A stretch of 64,000 nt of DNA from Xanthobacter flavus (GTDB lineage Bacteria; Pseudomonadota; Alphaproteobacteria; Rhizobiales; Xanthobacteraceae), in contig NZ_JAGGML010000001.1 of assembly GCF_017875275.1 (NCBI RefSeq), positions 4,175,001 to 4,239,000 on the forward strand, in the 5' to 3' direction. Positions 46,441 to 53,562 of the stretch are shown piece after piece (the first letter of the stretch is position 1; every line of letters starts with the position of its first letter). Position numbers and translations under genes: made by a program. Below the pieces are notes generated by a model, which worked only from the letters and a program-made list of their open reading frames with translations, searched no databases and was not told the DNA's origin.

Positions 46441-46456
46441 GGTATGGCCTCATACC
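46441..46456. promoter_or_regulatory. Inverted repeat in the divergent channel/catB control region
   Basis: GGTATG-GCCT-CATACC, a perfect 6-bp dyad with a 4-base spacer. Being GTAT/ATAC-based, it is reminiscent of BenM/CatR-type LysR recognition DNA, though the classical site is ATAC-N7-GTAT in opposite order. It lies 113 bases upstream of the channel gene and about 190 upstream of catB. Confidence 0.4.
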
Positions 46457-46495
46457 CTGGCTGAGATTCCGCTGGGCGCGCATGGGCAGGCATCG

Positions 46496-46525
46496 CCACG
46501 CCGAAAGGCGTGGGCGTTTTTCTTT
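46496..46525 (+). terminator. Terminator-like hairpin inside the divergent promoter region
   Basis: CCACGCC (46496-46502), GAAA tetraloop, GGCGTGG (46507-46513), then GCG and a T-rich run TTTTTCTTT. It is oriented for rightward transcription although no rightward gene lies upstream. Possible functions are ending a short transcript, attenuating catB, or blocking leakage from the left. Confidence 0.55.
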
Positions 46526-46532
46526 GTGAAAG

Positions 46533-46549
46533 CTGGCGCGTAAACAGCA
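46533..46549 (+). promoter_or_regulatory. Candidate sigma-54 (-24/-12) element upstream of catB
   Basis: CTGGCGCGTAAACAGCA keeps the essential GG-N10-GC spacing and most of the -24 box, but the -12 box is CAGCA rather than TTGCA. Predicted start near 46560, 83 bases before catB. The sigma-54 activator at 50264 makes it worth listing, but the match is moderate. Confidence 0.35.
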
Positions 46550-46642
46550 AAGACTGCAACGGTTGCCGTATTCGCGTCAAGGTATAGTGTCCGACCAAGA
46601 TGGTTTTGGATTCTCTCCGGCCGAACGTGGAGGATCGGGACC

Positions 46643-47827
46643 ATGACGATATTCGCGCCCCTCTCCCGAAAATCTCCCACGATCGACAAGATCGAGACCT
46701 TCCTCGTCGATCTGCCGACCATCCGGCCGCACCGCCTCTCGGTGGCGACCATGGAAGGGCAGACGCTGATGCTGGTGCGGCTGCATATGTCGGATGGCAT
46801 CATCGGCACCGGCGAGGGGGCGACCATTGCGGGCCTGGCCTACGGGCCGGAAAGCCCGGAGAGCATGAAGCTCCACATCGACACCTACTTGGCGCCCGTG
46901 CTGGCGACCTGCGATCCCACGCGCATCCGGGCAACCATGGAGACCCTCTCCAAAGCGGTGAAGGGCAATCACTTCGCCAAGAGTGCCGTGGAGACTGCCC
47001 TTCTCGATGCGCAGGGCCAGCGCGTCGGGCTGCCGGTATCGGAGCTTCTCGGGGGACGTGTCCGCGAGCGCCTCCCGGTGGCCTGGACGCTGGCCTCTGG
47101 CGACACCGCCCGCGACATCGCCGAGGCGGAGGAGATGCTGGCGCGGCGTCGCCACAACGTCTTCAAGCTGAAGATCGGTCGTCAGCCCGTGCGGCAGGAT
47201 GTGGCCCATGTGGCCGCCATCAAGGCGGCGTTGGGCGAGCGCGCCAGCGTGCGGGTCGATGTGAACATGGCATGGAGCGAGAGCGAAGCGAATTTCGGCC
47301 TCGCCGCGCTCGCCGATGCGGGCTGCGACCTCGTGGAGCAGCCGGTGGCCCGTGTCGACGCGCTCGCCCGCCTCACCGCGCGCGGCATCGTTCCGGTGAT
47401 GGCCGACGAAAGTCTGCAGGGCCCGGCCTCGGCCTTCGATCTCGCCGCCCAGCATGCCGCCGACGTGTTCGCGGTTAAGATCGAGCAGTCCGGCGGGCTG
47501 GACGCCGCCGCACGGGTCGCGGAGATCGCCGATGCGGCCGGCATCGCGCTCTATGGCGGAACCATGCTGGAGGGCGCCGTCTCCACCATCGCCTCCGCCC
47601 ACCTGTTCGCGACTTTCCCGCGCCTCGCCTTCGGCACCGAGCTGTTCGGGCCGCTGCTCATCACCGAGGAAATGCTCACCGAGCCGCTCGACTACAGCGA
47701 CTTCGCGCTGACGGTGCCGAAAGGCCCCGGCCTCGGCATCGCGCTCGATGAAGACAGGATCGCGCGGTTCCGCCGCGACGGACCCCGCCGCACCCTTAGC
47801 GTGGTCGCATCCGGCCAAAAGGGCTGA
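46643..47827 (+). CDS. catB: Muconate cycloisomerase (CatB)
   Basis: 394 residues, enolase superfamily, muconate-lactonising subgroup. The KxK motif is in VFKLKIGR; metal ligands lie in VRVDVNMAW, LVEQPVAR and MADESLQG; the second Lys is in FAVKIEQSGG. The N-terminus has IDKIETFLVDLPTIRPHRLS as in CatB. Converts cis,cis-muconate to muconolactone, the second step of catechol ortho-cleavage. It is 42 bases before catA. No catC (muconolactone isomerase) or catD is in the window. Chloromuconate-type specificity is not excluded. Confidence 0.9.
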   Translation: MTIFAPLSRKSPTIDKIETFLVDLPTIRPHRLSVATMEGQTLMLVRLHMSDGIIGTGEGATIAGLAYGPESPESMKLHIDTYLAPVLATCDPTRIRATMETLSKAVKGNHFAKSAVETALLDAQGQRVGLPVSELLGGRVRERLPVAWTLASGDTARDIAEAEEMLARRRHNVFKLKIGRQPVRQDVAHVAAIKAALGERASVRVDVNMAWSESEANFGLAALADAGCDLVEQPVARVDALARLTARGIVPVMADESLQGPASAFDLAAQHAADVFAVKIEQSGGLDAAARVAEIADAAGIALYGGTMLEGAVSTIASAHLFATFPRLAFGTELFGPLLITEEMLTEPLDYSDFALTVPKGPGLGIALDEDRIARFRRDGPRRTLSVVASGQKG

Positions 47828-47869
47828 AGCACCCCACCCGCTTCCAACATAATGACCCAGGAGAGGCCC

Positions 47870-48796
47870 ATGCCCAGCAACATCATCGATCGCAAGATCA
47901 TCGACACCCTCGCGCGGCGCGCTGCCGGCAGCGATACCGAAGGCGGCAACCCGCGCCTCAAAGAGATCGTCCATCGCCTGACGCACGACCTCATGGTCGC
48001 CATCGACGATCTCGACATCTCCATGGACGAGTTCTGGACGGGTGTCGCCTACTTCGCCGCTGCCGGAAAGTCGGACGAACTCGGCCTGATTGCGCCGGGC
48101 CTCGCGGTGGAGCATTTCCTCGATCTGCGCCTTGACGAGGCGGAGCGTCTCGCCGGCATCGAGGGCGGTACCCAGCGCACCATCGAGGGGCCGCTCTATG
48201 TGGCAGGCGCGCCCCTCGAGAAGGGCGAGGCGCGGCTCGATGACGGCTCCGACGCGGGCGAAGTTCTGTTCATGGAGGGCCGCGTGACGGGCTCGGACGG
48301 AAAGCCGGTGGCGGGCGCCATCGTGGATGTCTGGCACGCCAACACCAAGGGCAATTATTCCCACTTCGATCCGAGCCAGGTGCCGTTCAACCTGCGTCGC
48401 CGCATCGAGACCGACGCGGACGGCATCTACCGCTTCCGCACCATCATGCCTTCCGGCTACGGCTGCCCGCCCGGCTCGCAGAGTCGCCTCCTGTTCGAAA
48501 GCCTCGGGCGGCACGCCGAGCGCCCGGCGCACATCCATTTCTTCGTGAGCGCGCCCGGCTATCGCAAGCTCACCACCCAGATCAACATCGATGGCGACGC
48601 GTACCTGCACACCGACTTCGCCTTCGGTACCCGCGATGGCCTCATCCCGAACGTGACGCGCGTGGCGGACGCGGCCGAAGTCCATGCGCGCGGGCTCAAT
48701 GCGCCCTTCGCGCTCATCGGCTTCGACTTCGCTCTGGTGCCCGATGTCGAGGGGGCGGTGACCACCGAGATCAACCGCCCGCGAGCGGCGGCCTGA
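47870..48796 (+). CDS. catA: Catechol 1,2-dioxygenase (CatA)
   Basis: 308 residues from the ATG at 47870 after CAGGAGAGG; the frame is open 18 bases further upstream. Intradiol dioxygenase with an N-terminal helical dimerisation domain. The Fe(III) ligands are visible as Tyr in KGNYSHF, Tyr in MPSGYGCP and two His in PAHIHFFV; the dioxygenase signature GRVTGSDGKPVAGAIVDVWHA is complete. Opens catechol to cis,cis-muconate, the substrate of CatB. Confidence 0.95.
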   Translation: MPSNIIDRKIIDTLARRAAGSDTEGGNPRLKEIVHRLTHDLMVAIDDLDISMDEFWTGVAYFAAAGKSDELGLIAPGLAVEHFLDLRLDEAERLAGIEGGTQRTIEGPLYVAGAPLEKGEARLDDGSDAGEVLFMEGRVTGSDGKPVAGAIVDVWHANTKGNYSHFDPSQVPFNLRRRIETDADGIYRFRTIMPSGYGCPPGSQSRLLFESLGRHAERPAHIHFFVSAPGYRKLTTQINIDGDAYLHTDFAFGTRDGLIPNVTRVADAAEVHARGLNAPFALIGFDFALVPDVEGAVTTEINRPRAAA

Positions 48797-48867
48797 AGCG
48801 TTTGTAGGAAGGTCCCTACCTTCGGCCGCAAGGATGGGGGCGCGAGGCAAGGCGGGAGCGCGCATGC

Positions 48868-49770
48868 TCACGCCTTGCCTCCAGCGATCTTCTTGCCCAA
48901 AGCGACGAAGTTGGAGAGCACTGCGCTCTGCTCGAAGCGTCGGTAGTTGAAAGACAGGCTGGTGCCGGGGTTGTGGCCCTCGTAACCCCTGAACACGACG
49001 CCGGGGCGTGCGCCTTCCGCCACCGATCTCGGCACGAGGCCGATGCCTACCCCGATGGAGATGAGGCTGATGGCCGTCTGGTAGTCCTGCGCCATGACCT
49101 GCTCGGCCGGGATGAAGCCGGCATGGGCGCAGGTGTCGAGCACGAGATCGGCAAAGCTTGGCCGCGGCTGGCGCGGATAGAGCACGAAGGTTTCGTGCCT
49201 GAGTTCGGCGAGATGGAACGGCCGCTCGCGGCCATCGTCCGGCAGCGCGAGGATGAGGTCTTCCTGCGCGATCGGCTCGCTCTTCAGGTCGTCGTCCACC
49301 AGCTTCGGCCGGGCAACGGCGAGGTCGATTTCCCGGTGCAGCACCGCGCGGCGCAGCTCCGCATTGTTCATGGCGGACAGGGCCAGTTCCACATTGGGAT
49401 AGGTGGCGCGGAAGGCGCGGACGATGGGCGGGAACACGCCGTAGGTGGCAGTGCCTACGAAGCCGATGCGGAGCCAGCCGGATCGGCCCTCGCCGGCGCG
49501 CTGCACCTCCTCCTCCGTATGCTCCACCAGCGCCAGGATCTCGCGGGCACGGGCCAGCATCAGCTCGCCGGCATGGGTGAGGCGGATCTGGCTGCGGCTG
49601 CGGTCGAACAGCTCCGCTCCGACGTCCTGTTCGAGCTGCGCAATGCGCCGGCTGAGCGGCGGCTGCGCGATGTTCAGCCGCGCCGCAGCCCGGCTGAAAT
49701 TCAGCTCTTCGGCCGCCGCGACGAAATACCAGAGGCGCTTGAAGTCGAGACTCTTGGCAAGGGAGGCCAC
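48868..49770 (-). CDS. LysR-family regulator, CatR/BenM-like
   Basis: 300 residues. The N-terminal HTH reads LDFKRLWYFVAAAEELNFSRAAARLNIAQPPLSRRI, the wording typical of CatR, BenM and CatM. The effector domain begins at about residue 92 (WLRIGFVGTATYGVFPP), close to the muconate-binding subgroup. Convergent with catA, 71 bases apart. It probably activates catBA in response to cis,cis-muconate (inference by family). Its own promoter region is shared with a 39-codon ORF read in the same direction. Confidence 0.88.
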   Translation of the reverse strand: MASLAKSLDFKRLWYFVAAAEELNFSRAAARLNIAQPPLSRRIAQLEQDVGAELFDRSRSQIRLTHAGELMLARAREILALVEHTEEEVQRAGEGRSGWLRIGFVGTATYGVFPPIVRAFRATYPNVELALSAMNNAELRRAVLHREIDLAVARPKLVDDDLKSEPIAQEDLILALPDDGRERPFHLAELRHETFVLYPRQPRPSFADLVLDTCAHAGFIPAEQVMAQDYQTAISLISIGVGIGLVPRSVAEGARPGVVFRGYEGHNPGTSLSFNYRRFEQSAVLSNFVALGKKIAGGKA

Positions 49771-49881
49771 TGATTTCCATCCGCAAATTGAAGATACGGG
49801 GGCGCTGCCTCCGGCCGGACGGGCGAAGGTCCATCGCGCATCGGACGAAACAGGAGGCCGGCAGCGGCCGGCGCGCCGGGA

Positions 49882-50001
49882 CTAGCCGGCGTGGCGCGCG
49901 CGCAGGATTGCCGCCGGAGCCCGCGGCGCGGGCGACGGGGCGCGGGACTGCCGGGTGTGCTGCCGGTCGCACGGATCGTTCTTCAAGGCCTGCTTGCTCA
50001 T
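49882..50001 (-). CDS. 39-codon orphan ORF behind a sigma-54 promoter
   Basis: Starts at the ATG ending at 50001, preceded by GGGGAGGTG at good spacing, a stronger site than that of most genes here. It begins MSKQALKNDPCDRQ, then becomes Arg/Pro/Ala-rich and stops at a TAG at 49882. No similarity is recognised. It is 75 bases downstream of a near-consensus sigma-54 promoter. It may be the preserved first codons of a deleted or truncated gene, a leader peptide for the LysR gene that follows, or a real micro-protein. Confidence 0.4.
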   Translation of the reverse strand: MSKQALKNDPCDRQHTRQSRAPSPAPRAPAAILRARHAG

Positions 50002-50084
50002 GAAACACCTCCCCGCCTCATTTCATCGAGGCATTTTCTGGGATGCGCGGCCGATCGCGGCCCGCTCCCGTTTGGAGGCTTTCT

Positions 50085-50102
50085 AAGCATCTTCGGTGCC
50101 AA
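50085..50102 (-). promoter_or_regulatory. Sigma-54-dependent promoter, leftward
   Basis: On the minus strand TTGGCACCGAAGATGCT: GG and GC separated by exactly 10 bases, a full TTGGCAC -24 box and an ATGC -12 box. Predicted transcription start near 50075. It diverges from the sigma-54 activator at 50264, with about 160 bases between for upstream activator sites. Confidence 0.72.
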
Positions 50103-50212
50103 CTCAGGATCGGCCCTGAAACCGAGGCGATCCGGCGATCGGTGCCCGCCAGCCGGCCGGCGGGTCGGAGGGCAACTGCCGGATTTCAGAAAGCCGGTCT
50201 TTTCGGGTGTCT

Positions 50213-50227
50213 GCTTTCATGGAAAGC
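50213..50227. promoter_or_regulatory. GCTTTC-ATG-GAAAGC dyad before the sigma-54 activator gene
   Basis: A perfect 6-bp inverted repeat with a 3-base spacer, 37-51 bases before the activator ATG and about 110 bases upstream of the divergent sigma-54 promoter. Position suits an activator-binding or autoregulatory site. The adjacent TTGCGATCAAA is weakly reminiscent of XylR/DmpR half-sites. Confidence 0.4.
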
Positions 50228-50263
50228 TTGCGATCAAACAAGAAGCTGTCCCAAGGGGGAGTG

Positions 50264-51940
50264 ATGAACGCCAAGACGGAGCAGGGTGGCAGCGCAGCCC
50301 AGCCGGGCTATGCGGGCTGGATCGACCGCGCGCTGGCCGAGCATGTCCGCTTTGCGCCCGATGTGGGACAGATCGCATTGTTCGGCCAGAGGATGCTTCT
50401 GCTACACGCCTCCTCCTTCACCGCGCTGCGGCGGGAACTGGTGGAGCGGCTCGGCATCCCCCAGGCGCGGGAGATCATGACGCGCCTCGGCTACCAGCAG
50501 GGCTATGACGACGGCGTGCGGGTGCTCGAGAGCGCGGGCGACCACCCCATCGAGGAACTGCTCTCTATGGGTCCGCGTCTGCGGGCGATGGAGGGTTTCG
50601 TCGTCAACAGGCCCATCGACGGCATGACCTTCTCCATGGAGGCCGAAGCCCATCTGGAGCACCTCGGCCTCAGCGGCGCGCCGGCCTGCTGGATGATCGT
50701 GGGCTATGCCAGCGGCTACTGCACCGCCATCACAGGCATACCCATCCTGTGGCGGGAGATCGAATGCTGCGCCATGGGGCATTCGCACTGCCGGGTCATC
50801 GGCCGGCCGCTGGCGGAATGGAGCGACCTCTCCGAGGACGACACCAGTTATCTCCACGCCGAGACATTTGTCGGCCTCCCCAAGAGCGATGCGCCGGGGC
50901 CGGGCGCGAAGCCGTCGGCCCTTGGCAACATGGTGGGTGTCTCCGCCGGCTTCAACGCGGTGGCGGGGCTGGTTCGGCGCGTCGCGCCCACCGACAGCAC
51001 GGTTCTGTTCCTCGGGGAGAGCGGGGTGGGCAAGGAGCGGTTCGCCAAGGCGCTCCATTCCATCAGCGCGCGCGTCGACAAGCCCTTCGTCGCCATCAAT
51101 TGCGCGGCCATCCCCGACGAGCTGGTGGAATCCGAGCTGTTCGGCGTGGAGAAGGGCGCCTTCACCGGCGCCGACCGCTCGCGCCCTGGGCGGTTCGAGC
51201 GGGCGGATGGCGGCATTCTGTTCCTCGACGAGATCGCGACCCTGCCGCTCCCCTCCCAGGGCAAGCTGCTGCGGGCACTCCAGGAGCGGGAGATCGAGCG
51301 CGTGGGCGATTCCCGCGTGCGCAAGGTGGATGTGCGCATCATCGCTGCCGCCAACCGCGACCTGCGGCAGGAGGTGGAGGCGGGCCGCTTCCGCGAAGAC
51401 CTGTTCTACCGGCTGAACGTCTTCCCAGTGACGATCCCGCCGCTGCGCGACCGGCGCAGCGACATCCCCCTTCTCGTCTCCTTGTTCCTCCAGCAATTCA
51501 GCGCACGCTTCGGCAAGACGGTGGCCGGCCTCACCCGCCATGCCCACGAGGCGCTGTGGAACTACGACTGGCCGGGCAATGTGCGCGAGCTGGAGAACAT
51601 GATCGAGCGCGCCGTCATCCTGTGCGACGAGGGCGGCAGCATCGACATCCAGCACCTGTTTGCGGGTGGGGAGAAGATCAACACCCGGCTCTTCGGCATC
51701 GATGCATCCGGCCGTCTCGAAGAAGCCGGCAGGAATGCCCCCGGCGACACTCCTGTCGACGATCCGGTGGACAGCCTGCTGGACGACATGACCTCCTTCA
51801 AGGACTTGGAAGACGCCCTCCTGAAGCGCGCCTTGCGCCGCTGCAACGGCAATGCCTCTGCCGCGGCCCGGATGCTGAAGATGGGACGCGGCCAGTTCGA
51901 ATACCGCATCCGCAAGGCGATGGACCGCTCGGCCGAGTGA
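50264..51940 (+). CDS. Sigma-54-dependent activator of the XylR/DmpR class
   Basis: 558 residues from the ATG at 50264 after AAGGGGGAGTG; a longer start at 50207 lacks such a site. Domain A (about residues 20-180) is XylR_N-like ([23 protein letters not shown]), ending with a V4R segment ([22 protein letters not shown]) that senses aromatic effectors directly. The AAA+ domain follows (Walker A GESGVGKE, sigma-54 contact loop GAFTGA, Walker B GGILFLDE, arginine-finger region). A Fis-type HTH ends the protein ([22 protein letters not shown]). Known relatives control phenol, toluene or biphenyl degradation, but no phenol hydroxylase is adjacent. Confidence 0.93.
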   Translation: MNAKTEQGGSAAQPGYAGWIDRALAEHVRFAPDVGQIALFGQRMLLLHASSFTALRRELVERLGIPQAREIMTRLGYQQGYDDGVRVLESAGDHPIEELLSMGPRLRAMEGFVVNRPIDGMTFSMEAEAHLEHLGLSGAPACWMIVGYASGYCTAITGIPILWREIECCAMGHSHCRVIGRPLAEWSDLSEDDTSYLHAETFVGLPKSDAPGPGAKPSALGNMVGVSAGFNAVAGLVRRVAPTDSTVLFLGESGVGKERFAKALHSISARVDKPFVAINCAAIPDELVESELFGVEKGAFTGADRSRPGRFERADGGILFLDEIATLPLPSQGKLLRALQEREIERVGDSRVRKVDVRIIAAANRDLRQEVEAGRFREDLFYRLNVFPVTIPPLRDRRSDIPLLVSLFLQQFSARFGKTVAGLTRHAHEALWNYDWPGNVRELENMIERAVILCDEGGSIDIQHLFAGGEKINTRLFGIDASGRLEEAGRNAPGDTPVDDPVDSLLDDMTSFKDLEDALLKRALRRCNGNASAAARMLKMGRGQFEYRIRKAMDRSAE

Positions 51941-52341
51941 CGCGCGCCGGCTCGGCCGAGCGGAGGCTTTCCACTACGCCCCGTCGCGTAATAGCGTTGG
52001 CATCCGGAGTTTGAATGAAACCTAACCCTCGGCGATGCCTTCGGACGCCCACTGTCGGGCAGGGGCGCCAATTCATCGATCTCGTTCGATTGGTTGACGT
52101 TGGCGCCTAAAGAAATGGTGCCGGATGAAGGCGCCTCATTTCTCCGATATCCAAATGAAATTAATTATAAACTTTTTTTACAATCATGCCGATGTTAACA
52201 AGAGTGCCAAAAAGTCGGGGAGATGACTTGAGGGCGCTGTCCGTCGGACTGCCGGGAGCACGCGGGAATAGACGGGACGAGGGCCGATCAGGCCGCCTCC
52301 CATACTCGGTGCAGGATCTGAGCAGCGAGCGCGCAGAACGC
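51941..52341. other. Gene-free gap with an AT-rich core
   Basis: No convincing gene. A markedly AT-rich stretch (52140-52200) including a TTTTTTT run breaks the high-GC background. The final part, read leftward, continues in frame past the transporter stop codon for 17 codons (ALAAQILHRVWEAA, then TGA), which might be a remnant of another ORF or chance. Confidence 0.4.
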
Positions 52342-53388
52342 CTACGCGCCGTGTCCGTGCCTGTGGTGGATGTCCGGGTAATGCGGATGCCGGTGCACCA
52401 TCGGCGCGTGCCGGTGCCAGTGGCTGTGCGGCTCGCCGGAGGGTGTATCCGCATCGTGGGCGTGCTGGTGGTGCGCGTCGTGGCGGTGGCGGTGCTCGTG
52501 CTCCAGCGCCTCATGTGCGTGCTCGTGCTCATGCTGCTCCGAGAGGTGCAGCCAGAGGCCGAGCGCCATGAGTAGACCCGCGATCACGAGCTGAAGCGTA
52601 ATGGCCTCGCCGAGCAGGGCAATGGACAGGACGGCCCCAACGAACGGCGCGAGCGAGAAATAGGCGCCGGTGCGCGCGGTGCCGAGATGGCGCAGCGCGA
52701 GCACGAACAAAGCGAGGCTAATACCGTAGCCGAAGAAGCCGACCACGGCAGCCGCTGCGGTGGCCTCGCCCGAAGGGAAGGCCGCCCCGTGGCCGAGGGC
52801 GATCACGAGATTGATGGTTCCGGCGATCAGGCCCTTCAGCATGGCGATCTGCACGGGATCGCCAGACGAGAGCTTCCGGGTCAGGTTGTTGTCGACGCCC
52901 CAGCACAGGCACGCCCCCGCGATTAGCGCGGCACCGAGGTCGAGCGTCGCCCGGCCCTGCCATGACAGCAGCGCAGAGCCGGCGAGGATCGCGAGCGCGC
53001 CCAGAAGGAGGCGCCTGTCCACATTCTCGCGAAAAGCGATCCAGGCGATAGCCATGGTCGCCACACCTTCCAGATTGAGCAGAAGGGATGCGCTCGCCCC
53101 ATCGGTCCGGGCAAGGCCGAACATGAGCAGCAGGGGGCCGAGGACGCCGCCGGCGAGGATCACCAGCGCGAGCCATGGCACATCGGTCCGCCGCAGCGGC
53201 GCTTCCACCGCCGGCAGCCGGAGCGCGGCCCGGGACAGGTGGACGGCGGCGAGGCCAGCCCCTGCCCCGAGGTAGAGCAGGCCGGCCATCATCCATGGAT
53301 CGATGGCGCCGAGAAGCAGCTTGGCAAGCGGCGTGCTCGTGCCGAACAGCGCAGCCGAGACAAGGGCGAAGACGACACCGAGCTTCAC
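52342..53388 (-). CDS. DMT/EamA-family transporter with a His-rich C-terminal tail
   Basis: 348 residues. Two EamA repeats make about ten helices over residues 1-283 (GVVFALVSAALFGTSTPLAKLLLG at the start; SLALFVLALRHLGTARTGAYFSLAPFVGAVLSIAL in the second repeat). From residue 284 the protein is cytosolic or periplasmic tail with more than 20 His in about 65 residues (HEHEHAHE, HRHRHDAHHQHAH, HSHWHRH, HHRHGHG). Such tails bind Zn, Ni, Co or Cu. It is the last gene of a leftward copper/heavy-metal set, so export or storage of a metal or metal-chelate is likely; EamA substrates in general are metabolites. Confidence 0.83.
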   Translation of the reverse strand: MKLGVVFALVSAALFGTSTPLAKLLLGAIDPWMMAGLLYLGAGAGLAAVHLSRAALRLPAVEAPLRRTDVPWLALVILAGGVLGPLLLMFGLARTDGASASLLLNLEGVATMAIAWIAFRENVDRRLLLGALAILAGSALLSWQGRATLDLGAALIAGACLCWGVDNNLTRKLSSGDPVQIAMLKGLIAGTINLVIALGHGAAFPSGEATAAAAVVGFFGYGISLALFVLALRHLGTARTGAYFSLAPFVGAVLSIALLGEAITLQLVIAGLLMALGLWLHLSEQHEHEHAHEALEHEHRHRHDAHHQHAHDADTPSGEPHSHWHRHAPMVHRHPHYPDIHHRHGHGA

Positions 53389-53424
53389 AATTCGACCCTA
53401 TCCTCTGCGGGCGGTGCGTCGCCC

Positions 53425-53541
53425 TCAGCGCCCGAGATACTTGATGAGCGCCGCAATGCCGAGCACGACGAGCGCCAGGATGAGGAGGCCGAAGAGCCAC
53501 ATCCCCCACATGCCGCCGCCCATCATCTGATCGTAGTGCAT
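53425..53541 (-). CDS. 38-aa single-span membrane peptide in the copper operon
   Basis: Read from the ATG at 53541 to a TGA at 53425. The peptide starts MHYDQMMGGGMWGMW, has a hydrophobic helix (LFGLLILALVVLGIAALI) and ends KYLGR. A Met/Trp/His-rich head before one membrane span is common in small peptides beside multicopper oxidases and copper pumps; Met and His are Cu(I) ligands. It lies 21 bases after the oxidase gene and 36 before the transporter gene, on the same strand. Confidence 0.78.
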   Translation of the reverse strand: MHYDQMMGGGMWGMWLFGLLILALVVLGIAALIKYLGR

Positions 53542-53562
53542 GATGGTCTCTCCTCTGCGGGA

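Noticed and set aside
46328-46642. Sigma-54 promoter for the leftward channel/Rieske set
   Set aside because: No GG-N10-GC element with acceptable boxes is seen on the minus strand. GG occurrences near GGCACGG do not have GC at the right distance.
46577-50008. Very long minus-strand ORF (over 1,100 codons) across catB, catA and the LysR gene
   Set aside because: It lies antisense to catB and catA and in another frame of the LysR gene, all of which have catalytic or HTH motifs. Its product is low-complexity His/Arg/Gly-rich, as expected for a shadow frame in GC-rich DNA.
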